This document shows positions 51,864-60,591 of a stretch of DNA of 64,000 nucleotides, in pieces. The notes under the pieces are model-generated. The model saw nothing but the letters and a program-made list of their open reading frames with translations. It was not told where the DNA came from and made no database searches. Origin of the DNA: Leucobacter triazinivorans (GTDB lineage: Bacteria > Actinomycetota > Actinomycetes > Actinomycetales > Microbacteriaceae). Location: positions 1,116,001 to 1,180,000 of the forward strand of contig NZ_CP035806.1 in NCBI RefSeq assembly GCF_004208635.1. Direction: 5' to 3'. A program made the translations under genes and the position numbers. The stretch's first letter is position 1. Each line of letters starts with the position of its first letter.

Positions 51864-53087
51864 ATGGCAGAGGCAGGATCCACCACCCCCGCGACGCGCG
51901 AGGCGCCCTGGCCCGTCGCCCTCATGAGCGACAAGATCGCCGCGTGGATCGACCGGCTGGGCCAGGTCTGGATCGAGGGGGAGGTCACTCAGTGGCAGCT
52001 GCGCGGCGGCCACGTTTACGGCAAGCTCAAGGATCTCAGCCGCGACGCCACGGTCAGCTTCACCGTGTGGCGCTCGGTCGCGCAGCGGCTCACGAGCGAC
52101 TTCGCAGCGGGCGACCGCGTGATCGCCCTGGTCAAACCGAACTTCTGGGTCAAGGGAGGCTCGCTCACCGTGCAGGTGTTCGAGCTCTCGCACGTGGGTC
52201 TCGGCGAGCTGCTCGAGCGGCTCGAGCGGCTGCGGCGCCAGCTCCAGGCGGAGGGCCTGTTCGACCCCAACCGCAAGCGCGCCCTCCCCTTCCTGCCCGG
52301 GCTCATCGGGCTTGTGACGGGCCGCGACTCCGACGCCGAGAAGGATGTGATCCGCAACGCCACGCTGCGCTGGCCGGGGGTGCGCTTCAAGATCCACTAC
52401 GCGGCGGTGCAGGGCGATCGCGCAGCGGCCGAGGTGGCCGCCGGCATCGAAGCGCTGGATCGGGATCCCGAGGTGCAGGTGATCATCGTGGCGCGCGGGG
52501 GCGGCGACTTCCAGAACCTGCTGCCCTTCAGCGACGAGCGGGTGGTGCGCGCGGCGGCGAGCGCGACGACGCCGCTGGTGAGCGCGATCGGGCACGAGGC
52601 GGATCGTCCCCTGCTCGACGAGGTGGCCGATCTGCGCGCCTCGACGCCCACCGACGCAGCCAAGCGCGTGGTGCCCGACGTGGGCGAGGAGCTGGCGGGC
52701 ATCGACCAGGCCCGCGCGCGCATGAGCGGCCGCCTCGGGCAGCTGCTCGCCCACGAGACCGACCGCATCACGCAGCTCCGCGGCCGCCCGGTGCTGGCGC
52801 AGCCGGAGCGCATCGTCGACGACCGCGCCGAGGAGCTGGTCCGGTGGATCGCGCGCGGCACCGAGCTTGCGGATCGGGCGGTCGAGGATCGCGCCCGCGC
52901 CCTCTCCGAGACCCGCGCCCGCCTCTCCGCCCTCTCGCCGCGAGCCACGCTCGAGCGCGGCTACGCGATCGCACAACTGGCCGATGGCGCCGTGCTGCGC
53001 GATCCGGCGGACGCTCCCGACGGCACCGCGATCCGCGTCGCCCTCGCGGGAGGCCGGATCGCCGCGACGTCGAACGGACCGGCGTGA
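51864..53087 (+). CDS. xseA: Exodeoxyribonuclease VII large subunit
   Basis: 407 aa. N-terminal OB-fold (about residues 25-120, WIEGEVTQWQLRGGHVYGKLKD), catalytic domain with GLVTGRDSDAEKDVI and IIVARGGGDFQNLLPFSDE, and SAIGHEADRPLLDEVAD. A coiled-coil segment is followed by a C-terminal domain (ATLERGYAIAQL). It degrades single-stranded DNA with XseB. The start is set by the leaderless promoter; longer open frame upstream is spacer. xseB follows after 48 bp. Confidence 0.95.
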   Translation: MAEAGSTTPATREAPWPVALMSDKIAAWIDRLGQVWIEGEVTQWQLRGGHVYGKLKDLSRDATVSFTVWRSVAQRLTSDFAAGDRVIALVKPNFWVKGGSLTVQVFELSHVGLGELLERLERLRRQLQAEGLFDPNRKRALPFLPGLIGLVTGRDSDAEKDVIRNATLRWPGVRFKIHYAAVQGDRAAAEVAAGIEALDRDPEVQVIIVARGGGDFQNLLPFSDERVVRAAASATTPLVSAIGHEADRPLLDEVADLRASTPTDAAKRVVPDVGEELAGIDQARARMSGRLGQLLAHETDRITQLRGRPVLAQPERIVDDRAEELVRWIARGTELADRAVEDRARALSETRARLSALSPRATLERGYAIAQLADGAVLRDPADAPDGTAIRVALAGGRIAATSNGPA

Positions 53088-53122
53088 CCCGGCTGCCGCG
53101 GATACTCCGCAGCCGCGCCGGG

Positions 53123-53128
53123 TAGACT
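53123..53128 (+). promoter_or_regulatory. -10 box, leaderless start of xseB
   Basis: TAGACT, 7 nt before ATG 53136, so xseB may have its own promoter as well as read-through from xseA. Confidence 0.5.
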
Positions 53129-53135
53129 GGGCCGC

Positions 53136-53381
53136 ATGAGTGCCGAGACACCAGCAGACGTCGCCGCGCTGAGCTATGAAGAGGCGCGCGACGAACTCGT
53201 GCAGGTGGTCGCCCGGCTCGAGCAGGGCGGCACCACGCTCGAGGAGTCGCTGCAGCTCTGGGAGCGCGGCGAGACCCTCGCGGCGCGCTGCGAGGAGTGG
53301 CTGATCGGCGCGCGGCAACGGCTCGAGGCCGCCCGTCAGGGCGCAGCCGAACCGTCGACCGACGACGGGGCCGACGCGTAG
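53136..53381 (+). CDS. xseB: Exodeoxyribonuclease VII small subunit
   Basis: 81-aa helical hairpin protein: [35 protein letters not shown] is the family pattern, followed by a Glu/Ala-rich tail. Several copies wrap each XseA subunit. The DUF4245 gene starts 3 bp after its stop. Confidence 0.95.
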   Translation: MSAETPADVAALSYEEARDELVQVVARLEQGGTTLEESLQLWERGETLAARCEEWLIGARQRLEAARQGAAEPSTDDGADA

Positions 53382-53384
53382 ACC

Positions 53385-54065
53385 ATGGCGAAGAAGCAGA
53401 AGCCGCCGGCCGTCGTCGCCGAGCTGGGCCGGCCCGAGACCGCAGCGGAGACCGCGGCCCGCAAAGCGCACGACAGCCGCATGTACCGGCAGCGCAAGAC
53501 CGTGAACAACCTCGTGTTCTCGCTGCTCGTGAGCCTCGGCCTCGTGCTCGTGATCTTCCTCATGGTGCCGCGCGGTACCGGCGGTTTCGCCGAGCACTCC
53601 GTCGATGTGCCGCAGCTCGCCGTCGAAGCGGCGCCGAGTGCCGGGCGGGATCTGGCCTCGCCGCAGGTGCCCGAGGAGTGGAAGGCCAAGTGGGCCGGGT
53701 TGCGTCAGAGCGACGGCGTGACGTGGTGGCAGATCAACTACACCACGGTCGACGCGGCCACCGGGATCGAGGCGTACGCTGCGGTGGCCCAGGCCTTCAC
53801 CGCCGACGGCTCCCCCGTCGACGAGCGGTGGATCGCGGAGCAGCTCGAACAGCAGCAGCCGACCGGGTCGGAGCAGCTCGGCGGCATCGAATGGGTCGTC
53901 TACGACCACCCGGACCGCGATCCTGAGCAGAGCAACATGGTCTTCGGGCTGCAGGGCGAGTGGGAGAGCGACACGATCCTCGTCTACGGCACCGACACTC
54001 CAGCCACCCTCCGCGTGCTGGCGACGTCGGTCGCCGACTCGCTCAACGCATCGAAGGAGCACTGA
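53385..54065 (+). CDS. DUF4245 membrane-anchored protein
   Basis: 226 aa. A charged N-terminus with basic RKTVNN is followed by one helix at about 43-62 (LVFSLLVSLGLVLVIFLMVP) and an extracytoplasmic domain with WWQINYTT and YDHPDRDPEQSNMVFGL. This is the Actinobacterial DUF4245 family, often next to xseAB, glpX or fumC. Function unknown. The carbonic anhydrase gene follows with no gap. Confidence 0.88.
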   Translation: MAKKQKPPAVVAELGRPETAAETAARKAHDSRMYRQRKTVNNLVFSLLVSLGLVLVIFLMVPRGTGGFAEHSVDVPQLAVEAAPSAGRDLASPQVPEEWKAKWAGLRQSDGVTWWQINYTTVDAATGIEAYAAVAQAFTADGSPVDERWIAEQLEQQQPTGSEQLGGIEWVVYDHPDRDPEQSNMVFGLQGEWESDTILVYGTDTPATLRVLATSVADSLNASKEH

Positions 54066-54740
54066 ATGACCGCACCCCGCGTCAGTCCGCAGCAGGCCTG
54101 GGACGCCTTCGCCGCCGGGAACGAGCGATTCGTCTCGGGCACCTCGGCTCACCCGAATCAGGATGTCGAGCGGCGCACCGAACTCGTCAACTCCCAGACT
54201 CCGGATGTCGCGCTGTTCGGGTGCTCGGATTCGCGTCTCGCCGCCGAGATCATCTTCGACTGCGGTCTGGGCGATCTCTTCATCGCCCGCAACATGGGGC
54301 ACGTGGTCGCCGAGTCGATCACCGCGTCCATGGAGTACGCGGTGACGGCGCTCGGATCCGCGCTCATCGTGGTGCTCGCGCACGACTCCTGCGGCGCGGT
54401 GGCCGCGGCGATCGACCAGTCCAGCCGCACTCCTGCACAGACTACGGTGTCGGTGCGCCACACGCTCGCACCCATTCAGCCGGCGGTGCAGCAGCTCTGG
54501 CTGCGCGACAACACCGACACCCCCTACGCCGACGCCGCGCGGATCGATGCGAACGCGGTCGGCCGCATCCACCTCGCCTCGACCGTCAACGAGCTGCTGC
54601 GCACCTCGCGCACGATCAGCGACGCCGTCGACGCGGGCACGCTCGCCGTGGTCGGGTGCCAGTACCGGCTCACGGAGGGCCGCGCAGTCCCCTACACCGT
54701 GGTCGGCCCCGTCGATCTCGACCTCGCCCCGCTCGACTGA
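54066..54740 (+). CDS. Beta-class carbonic anhydrase
   Basis: 224-aa zinc enzyme for CO2/bicarbonate interconversion. Zinc ligands Cys53, His106 and Cys109, with the Asp55-Arg57 dyad in GCSDSR, and ARNMGHVV after it. It starts directly after the DUF4245 stop (TGAATG), so it is co-transcribed. In Actinobacteria this gene commonly sits beside DUF4245 and fumC, possibly to supply bicarbonate for anaplerosis (inference). Confidence 0.94.
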   Translation: MTAPRVSPQQAWDAFAAGNERFVSGTSAHPNQDVERRTELVNSQTPDVALFGCSDSRLAAEIIFDCGLGDLFIARNMGHVVAESITASMEYAVTALGSALIVVLAHDSCGAVAAAIDQSSRTPAQTTVSVRHTLAPIQPAVQQLWLRDNTDTPYADAARIDANAVGRIHLASTVNELLRTSRTISDAVDAGTLAVVGCQYRLTEGRAVPYTVVGPVDLDLAPLD

Positions 54741-54766
54741 CGCACCGCGTCCGTCGTCCCGAGCCA

Positions 54767-54909
54767 CACCTCCACCCGTCATCCTGCGGCCGCGAAGCGG
54801 ATCGCAGGATCCACCTCCACCCGTCATCCTGCGGCCGCGAAGCGGATCGCAGGATCCACCTCCACCCGTCATCCTGCGGCCGCGAAGCGGATCGCAGGAT
54901 CCACCTCCG
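54767..54909. repeat. 45-bp tandem repeat, three copies, with internal hairpins
   Basis: Identical units at 54767-54811, 54812-54856 and 54857-54901, with the first 8 bp of a fourth. Each contains ATCCTGCG ... CGCAGGAT, able to form a stem. The array lies between the carbonic anhydrase gene and fumC and ends just before the fumC ribosome site. Confidence 0.95.
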
Positions 54910-54924
54910 ACACGAAGGAAGACC

Positions 54925-56352
54925 GTGACCGATAAGCAGAGCCGCGTGAACGCCGACATCGAGTACCGCATCGAGCACGACACCATGGGAGAGGTGCGCG
55001 TTCCCAAGAACGCCCTCTACGCCGCGCAGACGCAGCGCGCCGTCGAGAACTTCCCCATCTCCGGCACGGGCCTCGAGCCCGCGCAGATCGTGGCCCTCGC
55101 TCGTATCAAGCGCGCCGCCGCGATCGCCAACTCGGAGCTCGGGATCCTCGACGCCCCCATCGCCGATGCCATCGTGGCCGCGGCCGACGAGATCATCGCG
55201 GGCGACCACCACGACCAGTTCCCGGTCGACACCTACCAGACCGGCTCGGGCACCTCTTCGAACATGAACATGAACGAGGTGCTCGCCACCCTCGCCACGA
55301 AGCACCTCGGCGCGCCCGTGCACCCGAACGACCACGTCAACGCTTCGCAGTCGTCGAACGACGTCTTCCCCACCTCGGTGCACATCGCCGTCACCGGCGC
55401 CCTCATCGAGCAGCTGAAGCCCGCGCTCGAGCACCTCGCCGAGGCGTTCGAGGCGAAGGCCGAGCTGTGGAAGTCGGCCGTGAAGTCGGGCCGCACCCAC
55501 CTCATGGACGCCACCCCCGTCACGCTCGGCCAGGAGTTCGGCGGTTTCGCCGCGCAGATCCGCTACGGCATCGAGCGCGTCGAGGCAGCGCTCCCCCGCG
55601 TCGCCGAGGTGCCCCAGGGCGGCACCGCCGTCGGCACCGGCATCAACACCCCGCTCGGCTTCCCCGAGAAGGTCATCGCCGAGATCGCGGCGTCGAGCGG
55701 GCTGCCCATCACCGAGGCGCGCAACCACTTCGAGGCGCAGGCCAATCGCGACGGGCTGGTCGAGGCCTCGGGCGCGCTGCGCACTATCGCCGTGTCGCTC
55801 ACCAAGATCAACAACGACATCCGGTGGATGGGCTCCGGCCCCAACACGGGCCTCGCCGAGCTGCACATCCCGGATCTGCAGCCGGGCTCATCGATCATGC
55901 CGGGCAAGGTCAACCCCGTCGTGCCCGAGGCCGTGCTCATGGTCTGCGCCCGCGTCATCGGCAACGACGCGACCATCGCGTGGGCCGGCGCCTCGGGCTC
56001 GTTCGAGCTCAACGTGCAGATCCCCGTCATGGGCACCGCGCTGCTCGAGTCGATCCGCCTGCTCGCCAACGCGTCGGTCGTGCTCGCCGACAAGACCGTG
56101 GCCGGCCTCGAGGCCAATCTCGAGCGCGCCGCGGCGCTGGCCGGCATGAGCCCGTCGACCGTCACCCCGCTCAACCGCCTCATCGGGTACGAGGCCGCCG
56201 CGAAGATCGCGAAGCATTCGGTCGCGAAGGGCATCACGGTGCGCGAGGCGGTCGTCGACCTCGGCTACGTGGAGCGCGGCGAGGTCACCGAGGCCGACCT
56301 CGATCAGGCGCTGGATCTGCTGTCGATGACCCACCCGGGCGTCGCCAAGTAG
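54925..56352 (+). CDS. fumC: Fumarate hydratase class II
   Basis: 475 aa. [31 protein letters not shown] is the usual N-terminal region. Signature [15 protein letters not shown], plus [13 protein letters not shown] and [13 protein letters not shown], place it in the fumarase/aspartase family; the length and motifs favour fumarase C. GTG 54925 follows GAAGGAA. It is a TCA cycle enzyme. Three 45-bp hairpin repeats precede it and two related hairpins follow it. Confidence 0.95.
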   Translation: MTDKQSRVNADIEYRIEHDTMGEVRVPKNALYAAQTQRAVENFPISGTGLEPAQIVALARIKRAAAIANSELGILDAPIADAIVAAADEIIAGDHHDQFPVDTYQTGSGTSSNMNMNEVLATLATKHLGAPVHPNDHVNASQSSNDVFPTSVHIAVTGALIEQLKPALEHLAEAFEAKAELWKSAVKSGRTHLMDATPVTLGQEFGGFAAQIRYGIERVEAALPRVAEVPQGGTAVGTGINTPLGFPEKVIAEIAASSGLPITEARNHFEAQANRDGLVEASGALRTIAVSLTKINNDIRWMGSGPNTGLAELHIPDLQPGSSIMPGKVNPVVPEAVLMVCARVIGNDATIAWAGASGSFELNVQIPVMGTALLESIRLLANASVVLADKTVAGLEANLERAAALAGMSPSTVTPLNRLIGYEAAAKIAKHSVAKGITVREAVVDLGYVERGEVTEADLDQALDLLSMTHPGVAK

Positions 56353-56377
56353 CCCCGACGGCGGAGCCGTCAGGGCT

Positions 56378-56463
56378 ATCCTGCGCGAGCGTCAGCGAGT
56401 CGCAGGATCCACGCGGCGTAGCCGCAGTCGTCATCCTGCGCGAGCGTCAGCGAGTCGCAGGAT
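56378..56463. repeat. Two ATCCTGCG...CGCAGGAT hairpin elements after fumC
   Basis: Copies at 56378-56408 and 56433-56463, both with the interior CGAGCGTCAGCGAGT. They share outer arms with the 45-bp repeats upstream of fumC. Confidence 0.88.
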
Positions 56464-56473
56464 CCAACGCATC

Positions 56474-56510
56474 GAGAGGGGTCGGGATCCCATGATCCCG
56501 ACCCCCTCTC
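56474..56510. terminator. Hairpin between convergent fumC and phoH
   Basis: GAGAGGGGTCGGGATC (56474-56489) pairs with 56494-56510 with one bulged base and a 4-nt loop. Likely bidirectional terminator. Confidence 0.7.
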
Positions 56511-56543
56511 GGCGTTCGCCGCCTGATCGCAGCGCGCGCCCGG

Positions 56544-57947
56544 CTACGGCGTATCGAGCAGCTCGGTGACAAGCGCCGCGATCTCGCTGCGCTCCGATCG
56601 GGTGAGCGTCACGTGGCCGAACAGGCGATGCCCCTTCAGCTTCTCGATCACCGCCGCGATCCCGTCGTACCGGCCCACCCGCAGGTTGTCGCGCTGCGCG
56701 ACGTCGTGCGTGAGCACCACCCGGGAGTTCTGACCGATCCGCGACAGCATGGTCAGCAGCACGCCGCGCTCGAGCGACTGCGCCTCATCGACGATCACGA
56801 AGGCGTCGTGCAGCGACCGGCCGCGGATGTGAGTGAGGGGCAGCACCTCGATGAGATCCCGCGCGATCACCTCGTCGAGCACGTTCTCGGAGACGATCGA
56901 GCCGAGTGTGTCGAAGACCGCTTGGGCCCACGGTCCCATCTTCTCCTCGCGGTCGCCGGGGAGGTAGCCGAGTTCCTGGCCACCCACGGCGTACAGGGGC
57001 CGGAACACCATGATCTTGCGGTGCTGGCGCCGCTCGAGCACGGCCTCGAGCCCCGCGGCGAGCGCGAGCGCCGACTTGCCCGTGCCCGCGCTGCCACCGA
57101 GCGACACGATCCCTACCTGCGGATCGAGCAGCAGATCGATGGCGAGCCGCTGCTCGGCGCTGCGGCCGGTGAGGCCGAACACTTCCCGATCGCCGCGCAC
57201 CAGATGCACCGAGGAGGGACCATCGACCCGCCCCAGCGCCGAACCGCGCGGCGAGTGCAGCACCAGGCCCGTGCCGAACGGCAGCTCGTCCAGCCCATCG
57301 AGGCCGTCGATCCGGTCGTCCTCCCAGAGCATCCGCATCTCGTCCTCGTCGAGGTCGACGGTTGCGGTGCCCGTGTAGGCGTCGTCGTGGGCGAGCTCGG
57401 CCCGGTACTCCTCGGAGCCCAGCCCGATCGCGGCCGCCTTGAGGCGCATCGGCAGGTCCTTCGAGACCACCGTGACCGCGAGACCCTCTGCGGCGAGATT
57501 CTGCGCGACGGCAAGGATGCGCGTGTCGTTGTCGCCGAGGCGCATGCCGCTCGGCAGCGTGTCGATGCTCGTGTGATTGAGCTCGACCCGCACGGTGCCG
57601 CCGGCCTCCCCGACGGGCACCGGGAAGTCGAGACGCAGGTGCTTCTCGCGCAGTTCGTCGAGGATGCGCAGCGCGCGACGGGCGAAGTAGCCGAGCTCGG
57701 GATCGTGCCGCTTCTTCTCGAGTTCGATGACCACCACGACCGGCAGCACGACAGAGTGCTCGGCGAAGCGGAAGAGCGCGGATGGATCGCTCAGGAGCAC
57801 CGAGGTGTCGAGCACGTACGTGCGCTGACGCTGGTCGAGGCCCGCGATCGTTTCGAGCGACTCGGAGCTCGCGGCGTGCGCGTCGGTCTCGGGGCCGTCG
57901 GCGGGTCCGACGAGCGGGGAGGTTTCGGGGTGCTGGATCTCGGCCAC
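56544..57947 (-). CDS. PhoH-family protein with PIN domain (PhoH2)
   Basis: 467 aa. The N-terminal PIN domain (about residues 40-190) begins [12 protein letters not shown] and has the acidic pattern of PIN RNases. The C-terminal PhoH ATPase domain (about 260-465) has Walker [14 protein letters not shown], Walker [12 protein letters not shown] and [17 protein letters not shown]. PhoH2 proteins couple RNA unwinding with cleavage in mycobacteria. GTG 57947 follows AGAAGGAG. Convergent with fumC, divergent from mtnA. Confidence 0.93.
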   Translation of the reverse strand: MAEIQHPETSPLVGPADGPETDAHAASSESLETIAGLDQRQRTYVLDTSVLLSDPSALFRFAEHSVVLPVVVVIELEKKRHDPELGYFARRALRILDELREKHLRLDFPVPVGEAGGTVRVELNHTSIDTLPSGMRLGDNDTRILAVAQNLAAEGLAVTVVSKDLPMRLKAAAIGLGSEEYRAELAHDDAYTGTATVDLDEDEMRMLWEDDRIDGLDGLDELPFGTGLVLHSPRGSALGRVDGPSSVHLVRGDREVFGLTGRSAEQRLAIDLLLDPQVGIVSLGGSAGTGKSALALAAGLEAVLERRQHRKIMVFRPLYAVGGQELGYLPGDREEKMGPWAQAVFDTLGSIVSENVLDEVIARDLIEVLPLTHIRGRSLHDAFVIVDEAQSLERGVLLTMLSRIGQNSRVVLTHDVAQRDNLRVGRYDGIAAVIEKLKGHRLFGHVTLTRSERSEIAALVTELLDTP

Positions 57948-58028
57948 GACGGCTCCTTCTGGCCCGGGGCGGGAGCCCCGGCTCCGCGACGGAGGACTGC
58001 GGCTGCGAGGCAGCTGCGGCCCCTATCG

Positions 58029-58047
58029 ACCGGGCACCCTGCCCGGT
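58029..58047. other. Perfect 8-bp hairpin in the phoH-mtnA spacer
   Basis: ACCGGGCA-CCC-TGCCCGGT. A second GC-rich stem lies at about 57966-57979. On the minus strand both would fall in a phoH leader of over 80 nt; no known riboswitch fold was recognised. Confidence 0.5.
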
Positions 58048-58164
58048 GATTCACAAGGTACGCCGCGTTCCCGCGGGATCCCTGATCGACACGCGCACAT
58101 ACGGGTGAACGCTTCGTAACAGAGCTGTGAACCGTGATGGCGAGCACGGGCGCCGTGCGAGCGG

Positions 58165-58170
58165 TATCCT
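58165..58170 (+). promoter_or_regulatory. -10 box of mtnA
   Basis: TATCCT, giving a leader of about 30 nt that carries GGAAGGAC before the TTG start. Confidence 0.5.
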
Positions 58171-58203
58171 TGAACGTCGGGGGGAGAACGGGAAGGACAA
58201 CGC

Positions 58204-59247
58204 TTGCGCACGATCGATTGGGTTGACGGAGCCATCGAGCTCATCGACCAGACCCTGCTTCCGCACCGGCTCGAGGTGCGACGGGTCACCGAATTGCCCG
58301 AACTGATCGACGACATCCAGCGCCTCGCGGTGCGCGGCGCGCCGGCGCTCGGCGTTGCCGGGGCCATGGGGGTCGCGCTCATCGCCGCCGCCGTCGAGGC
58401 GGCGAACGGTGACGAGGAGCTCGATCGCGACGAGGTGCGGCGCCAGGCCGCGCTGCTGCGCGAGGCCCGCCCCACGGCCGTCAATCTCTCCTGGGGTGTC
58501 GACCGGGCGCTCACCAAGCTCGACCGGGGCACCGCCGCCGTTCTGGACGAGGCGCTCACGATTCGCGACGAAGACATCGCGGCGTGCGTCTCGATGGGGC
58601 TGCGCGGCGCCGATCTGACGCGCGAGCTCACCGGCAAGGACCGCGTGCGGGTCATGACGATCTGCAACACCGGCAGCCTCGCGACGGTCGAGCGCGGCAC
58701 CGCGCTCGGCGTGATCCAGACTCTGCTGGAGCAGGGGTCGCTCGAGGAGGCGTTCCCCCTCGAGACGCGCCCGCTGCTGCAGGGCGCCCGCCTCACGGCG
58801 TGGGAACTGCAGCGCATGGAGGCGCCGTTCCGGCTCATCATCGACTCGGCCGGCCCGTTCCTGCTTTCGCGCGGGATCGCCGACGCCGTGTTCATCGGCG
58901 CGGACCGCATCGCGGCCAACGGCGACTCCGCGAACAAGATCGGCTCGTTCTCCCTGGCGCTCGCCGCGAAGCACGCCGGCGTGCCGTTCATCGTGGTCGC
59001 CCCCGAGTCGACAGTCGACATGTCGACCGCGAGCGGTGCCGCGATCGAGATCGAGGATCGCGGTTCCGCAGAGGTCACCGGCTTCGGCGGCACGCGCACG
59101 GCGCCCGAGGGCATCGGCACCGTCAACCCCGCGTTCGACGTCACGCCGCACGAGCTCATCACCGCGATCGTCACCGAGCGCCGGGTGATCCTGCCCGGCA
59201 GCGGCCAGACGCTCTCCGGTGTACCGTTCGAGCCGCTTCGCTCCTAA
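58204..59247 (+). CDS. mtnA: S-methyl-5-thioribose-1-phosphate isomerase
   Basis: 347-aa enzyme converting MTR-1-P to methylthioribulose-1-P in methionine salvage. Motifs: VRGAPALGVAGAMG, catalytic Cys154 in TICNTGSLA, catalytic Asp234 in GADRIAANGD and NKIGSFSLAL. TTG start, supported by GGAAGGA upstream. The next gene, a BMP-type nucleoside-binding lipoprotein, starts 40 bp later on the same strand. Other methionine salvage genes (mtnK, mtnB and others) are not in the window. A ribose-1,5-bisphosphate isomerase role is possible but the motifs fit MtnA. Confidence 0.93.
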   Translation: MRTIDWVDGAIELIDQTLLPHRLEVRRVTELPELIDDIQRLAVRGAPALGVAGAMGVALIAAAVEAANGDEELDRDEVRRQAALLREARPTAVNLSWGVDRALTKLDRGTAAVLDEALTIRDEDIAACVSMGLRGADLTRELTGKDRVRVMTICNTGSLATVERGTALGVIQTLLEQGSLEEAFPLETRPLLQGARLTAWELQRMEAPFRLIIDSAGPFLLSRGIADAVFIGADRIAANGDSANKIGSFSLALAAKHAGVPFIVVAPESTVDMSTASGAAIEIEDRGSAEVTGFGGTRTAPEGIGTVNPAFDVTPHELITAIVTERRVILPGSGQTLSGVPFEPLRS

Positions 59248-59287
59248 GCTCATTCCCAGCCCCCAGTTCACACCCGAAAGGAACACC

Positions 59288-60355
59288 ATGTTCTTCACGA
59301 AGCGTCGCGCTCGCGCGGCACTGATCGCCGGTGCGGCCTCCGCCGCGCTCCTGCTGACCTCCTGCGCGGGAGGCAGCGGCAACGGCGGGAGCGGCGACAC
59401 CGACGGCGCCGGTGCCGATGGGCCGCACTTCATCTACATCACGAGCGACCCGATCGGTCAGAGCGAGTTCCTGAAGTCGGGCAAGACCGGCATCGAGAAC
59501 GTCGCCGAGCAGTTCGAGGGCACGCAGGAGACCTACGAGTCCAAGGACGACGCCCAGCGCCGGCAGAACGTCGAGGCCGCGATCTCGAAGGCCCCCGAGG
59601 TCGTCGTGATGCTGGGCTTCCAGTTCGGCGACATGGCCGTCGAGCTCGCGGAGCAGAACCCGCAGCAGAAGTTCCTGCTGATCGACACCTTCGTCGAGGG
59701 CGCCCCCGAGAACCTGTACCAGGCGACCTTCCGCGAGCAGGAGCCTTCCTACCTGCTCGGCGTCGAGGCCGGGCTGCTCACCGAGGCCGACAAGGTCGGC
59801 TCGGTGATCTCGCTCGATATCCCGCTGCTGCAGAAGTACTCCGGCGGCTTCGCCGAGGGCGCGCTCAGCGTCAATCCCGACGTCGACGCGGTGAACCCGC
59901 AGGTCATCGGCGGCGACAACCCCTTCGCCGACACCGCTCGCGCCAAGGAGCAGGCGATCGCCTTCGCCGGCACCGGTGTCGACCAGGTGTTCGCGGTCGG
60001 TGCCGCCGCGAACGGCGGCATCATGGAGGCGGCCGCCGAGAAGGGCTTCTCCGCCTACGGTGTCGACGCGAACCAGTGCCCCATGGCGCCCGGCTTCGTG
60101 GTCGACGGCACGATCAAGGCGGTCGACAAGGTCGTGGAGACCGTCGTCGGCGAGATCATGGACGGCATGAGCTCGCAGGAGGCCACGACCTCCTTCGGTC
60201 TCAAGGAGGAGGGCATGACGATCGTCAGCCTCACCGAGGGCGCCGCCGACTCGCAGTGCACCGTCATGGATCACCCCGAGGTGCTCGAGCAGGTCGAGCA
60301 GGCGCGCGACGACATCGTGAGCGGCGCGATTGAGGTCACCGACCCCACCGCCTAG
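59288..60355 (+). CDS. BMP-family substrate-binding lipoprotein, nucleoside ABC transporter
   Basis: 355-aa PnrA/BmpA-type binding protein. The lipoprotein signal MFFTKRRARAAL ends in lipobox LLTSC with Cys26; a Gly/Asp-rich linker follows. The periplasmic-binding fold shows VVMLGFQFGDMA, ATFREQEPSYLLGVEAGLL and DQVFAVGAAANGGIMEAA (ligand-contact region). Family members bind purine nucleosides. ATG 59288 follows AAAGGAA. The ATPase and two permeases follow after a 236-bp spacer with repeats. Adjacent mtnA suggests methylthioadenosine or a related nucleoside as one ligand (inference). Confidence 0.9.
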   Translation: MFFTKRRARAALIAGAASAALLLTSCAGGSGNGGSGDTDGAGADGPHFIYITSDPIGQSEFLKSGKTGIENVAEQFEGTQETYESKDDAQRRQNVEAAISKAPEVVVMLGFQFGDMAVELAEQNPQQKFLLIDTFVEGAPENLYQATFREQEPSYLLGVEAGLLTEADKVGSVISLDIPLLQKYSGGFAEGALSVNPDVDAVNPQVIGGDNPFADTARAKEQAIAFAGTGVDQVFAVGAAANGGIMEAAAEKGFSAYGVDANQCPMAPGFVVDGTIKAVDKVVETVVGEIMDGMSSQEATTSFGLKEEGMTIVSLTEGAADSQCTVMDHPEVLEQVEQARDDIVSGAIEVTDPTA

Positions 60356-60367
60356 CGGATCGCCGCT

Positions 60368-60453
60368 CCGCTGGTCGAGCGAGGAGCTCGCGACGAGTCG
60401 AAACCGAGCCTGAGTGTCTGGGTTTCGACTCGCTCCGCTCGCTCGACCAGCGG
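60368..60453. repeat. Inverted pair of GGTTTCGACTCGCT elements after the BMP gene
   Basis: 60421-60453 is a 33-bp element (GGTTTCGACTCGCTCCGCTC ... ACCAGCGG) and 60368-60405 is an inverted, slightly longer copy 15 bp away. The pair can form a long hairpin 12 bp after the stop, a probable terminator or attenuator between binding protein and transporter. A related single copy lies at 29624-29656. Confidence 0.85.
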
Positions 60454-60477
60454 AAGGCCCCGCCCTCCCCGATGAAC

Positions 60478-60530
60478 GCGCGTCAGTAGTTGCTGCCTCA
60501 CCGCCGGTTTGGTGACAACTACTGACGCGC
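60478..60530. repeat. 53-bp palindromic element, copy 5 (inverted orientation)
   Basis: 15-bp perfect arms GCGCGTCAGTAGTTG (60478-60492) and 60516-60530, with an inner TCACC/GGTGA stem. Its reverse complement aligns base for base in length with the other copies. Confidence 0.9.
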
Positions 60531-60539
60531 TGAGATAGA

Positions 60540-60545
60540 TAGGGT
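60540..60545 (+). promoter_or_regulatory. Possible -10 box of the nucleoside transporter ATPase gene
   Basis: TAGGGT directly after the 53-bp element, 46 bp before ATG 60592. It would give the ATPase-permease genes their own transcript. Confidence 0.35.
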
Positions 60546-60591
60546 GGCCGGCGGGGCCCCGCACCACCGAATACCGAGCAAAAGGAGCGAG

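Noticed and set aside
54767..54909. CRISPR-like array
   Set aside because: The 45-bp units are directly adjacent with no spacers and no cas genes nearby.
51627..55007. A 1126-codon open frame on the minus strand
   Set aside because: It runs antisense through xseA, xseB, DUF4245 and carbonic anhydrase and has no recognisable domain.
58029..58047. SAM or other riboswitch before mtnA
   Set aside because: The hairpin lies upstream of the mtnA -10 box and so is not in its transcript. No SAM-I or SAM-II consensus was recognised.
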